62,931 bases of DNA from JADGHX01 sp035760965 (GTDB lineage Bacteria > Pseudomonadota > Gammaproteobacteria > Steroidobacterales > Steroidobacteraceae). The stretch covers positions 1 through 62,931 of the forward strand of contig DASTRY010000060.1 of NCBI GenBank assembly GCA_035760965.1, written 5' to 3'. Both the position numbers and the translations under genes were made by a program. Below the pieces are notes generated by a model. The model made no database searches, was not told the DNA's origin, and was given only the letters and a program-made list of their open reading frames with translations. Numbering within the stretch: the stretch's first letter is position 1; the number at the start of each line of letters is the position of its first letter. This document shows, in pieces, positions 62,215 to 62,931 of the stretch.

Positions 62215-62931
62215 TCACTCGAATCGGTTCGACCACACGGCCACACCCGTGCCGTCGATCTGCTCCCAGACGACGGTGACGTCGCCCGCAGAGTCGATCG
62301 CAACGCGCGGCTCCGCAGCCGAATCCGTGTTGTGCGCGTCCATCGCGGCCGCCCATTCGCTCGCCTTGGGCAAGAGCCGGCTCGAACGCACGCGCACCTG
62401 CACGCCATCGTCGTGCTCCCACACCACGTGCGCGACGCCATCGCCGTCGACTGCGATAGCGGGATTGCCACCAGTGCCGCTCGCAACGTCCGTAGCGGAC
62501 GCGATGCGTCCCGGCGCGCCCCAGCCGGTGCCGGACTCATAGCGATTCCAGCGGATGCTTGCGCCGCGCTCGTTTGGACTCGCCTGCTCCCAGACCGCGT
62601 AGGCATTCGCGTTCGAATCGACGACGATCTTCGGCGGCCCGGAACCGCTGGTGTTGTCGTCGATCATCACCGCGGTGCCCCAGTCGCCTCCCGCCGTGAA
62701 GCGATTCGCCCAGATGGCGGAGCGCTCGCTCTCGTCCGACTGAGTCCAGACCGCATGAGCATTGCCGAAACCGTCGACCGCGATTTGCGGCAGAAAGGCA
62801 GCGCCCGCCGTGGCGGTCGCGATCAGCCGCGGCGTGCCCCAGCCGTTCGCGAGCGTGAATTGATTCGACCAGACGCACAGACAGGTCGCGACGCCTTGCG
62901 TCCAAACGGCAAAGGCACGCCCGGTGGTGAA
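62215..62931 (-). CDS. repeat protein, beta-propeller-like, truncated by the window edge
   Basis: The frame is open for 239 codons and the 5' end lies outside the window. It holds at least four copies of a repeat about 50-55 residues long, with AVW in each (AFAVWTQG, AHAVWTQSDE, AYAVWEQ, AHVVWEHDD) and IAVDGxGNAHAVW and WANRFTAGGDWGTAV patterns. The regular pattern suggests a beta-propeller on the surface. The function is unknown. Confidence 0.75.
   Translation of the reverse strand, partial: FTTGRAFAVWTQGVATCLCVWSNQFTLANGWGTPRLIATATAGAAFLPQIAVDGFGNAHAVWTQSDESERSAIWANRFTAGGDWGTAVMIDDNTSGSGPPKIVVDSNANAYAVWEQASPNERGASIRWNRYESGTGWGAPGRIASATDVASGTGGNPAIAVDGDGVAHVVWEHDDGVQVRVRSSRLLPKASEWAAAMDAHNTDSAAEPRVAIDSAGDVTVVWEQIDGTGVAVWSNRFE

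Overview
The window is high-GC DNA from a bacterial chromosome, almost certainly a gammaproteobacterium. The evidence is a set of conserved gene orders: thrS-infC-rpmI-rplT-pheS-pheT-ihfA-merR; gyrA-serA-pheA-aroA-cmk-rpsA-ihfB-lapB; a TRZ/ATZ hydrolase-ubiG-rmuC-yciK block; and trpS-scpA-scpB-rluB. A polysaccharide deacetylase of the XrtA/PEP-CTERM type and the general gene content suggest the Steroidobacterales/Nevskiales/Xanthomonadales neighbourhood, but that placement is inference. Most of the window is housekeeping DNA, densely packed with overlapping stop/start codons.

Layout. 1-660: end of an unknown gene, a gene-poor stretch with a 20-bp palindrome and a tRNA-like 3' fragment, then tRNA-Pro(GGG). 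691-1826: yqjD/yqjE/yqjK-like membrane stress genes. 1891-9182 (minus strand): the translation operon ending in ihfA and merR; infC appears to start at AUC. 9283-13558: tRNA-Val(GAC), an AI-2E-family permease with an extra soluble domain, and uvrB. 13791-18847: MBOAT acyltransferase plus SGNH hydrolase (an O-acetylation pair), an aminotransferase and an XrtA-type deacetylase. 18996-24489: a decayed accessory region bordered by tRNA-Asn(GTT). It holds an ArsN2-like acetyltransferase, a frameshifted aspartic protease, a metallo-beta-lactamase-fold protein, a toxin-antitoxin pair whose toxin has lost its middle, at least three broken genes, a dead IS3-family element and a stub of a tRNA-type integrase. 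24786-28903: sugE, apbE, an orphan ExbB/TolQ-type channel and small genes.

29046-36698 is the most complete self-contained system: a MacB-type efflux operon (adaptor, ATPase, two permeases) followed by a sigma-54-dependent response regulator and its histidine kinase. Immediately upstream are a near-consensus -24/-12 promoter, an IHF-like site and a cluster of TGTCCGC/GCGGACA half-sites. This is the full layout expected of an operon that activates itself. The genes for both IHF subunits are also in the window.

36673-49000 (minus strand): galU, a ComEA-like gene, lapB, ihfB, rpsA, cmk, aroA, pheA, serA, gyrA. 49126-55128 (plus): an amidohydrolase-fold protein that has lost most metal-binding residues, coupled by an ATGA overlap to ubiG; a 35-codon relic; rmuC; yciK; a 21-bp tandem repeat; and a secreted beta-helix protein with a long Pro-Thr tract and a C-terminal anchor. 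55119-60305 (minus): rluB with an altered active-site segment, scpB and scpA with unusual acidic or repeat tails, trpS and a YciO-type gene. 60398-62172 (plus): yciB, bolA and a parvulin lipoprotein. A repeat protein truncated by the window edge closes the sequence.
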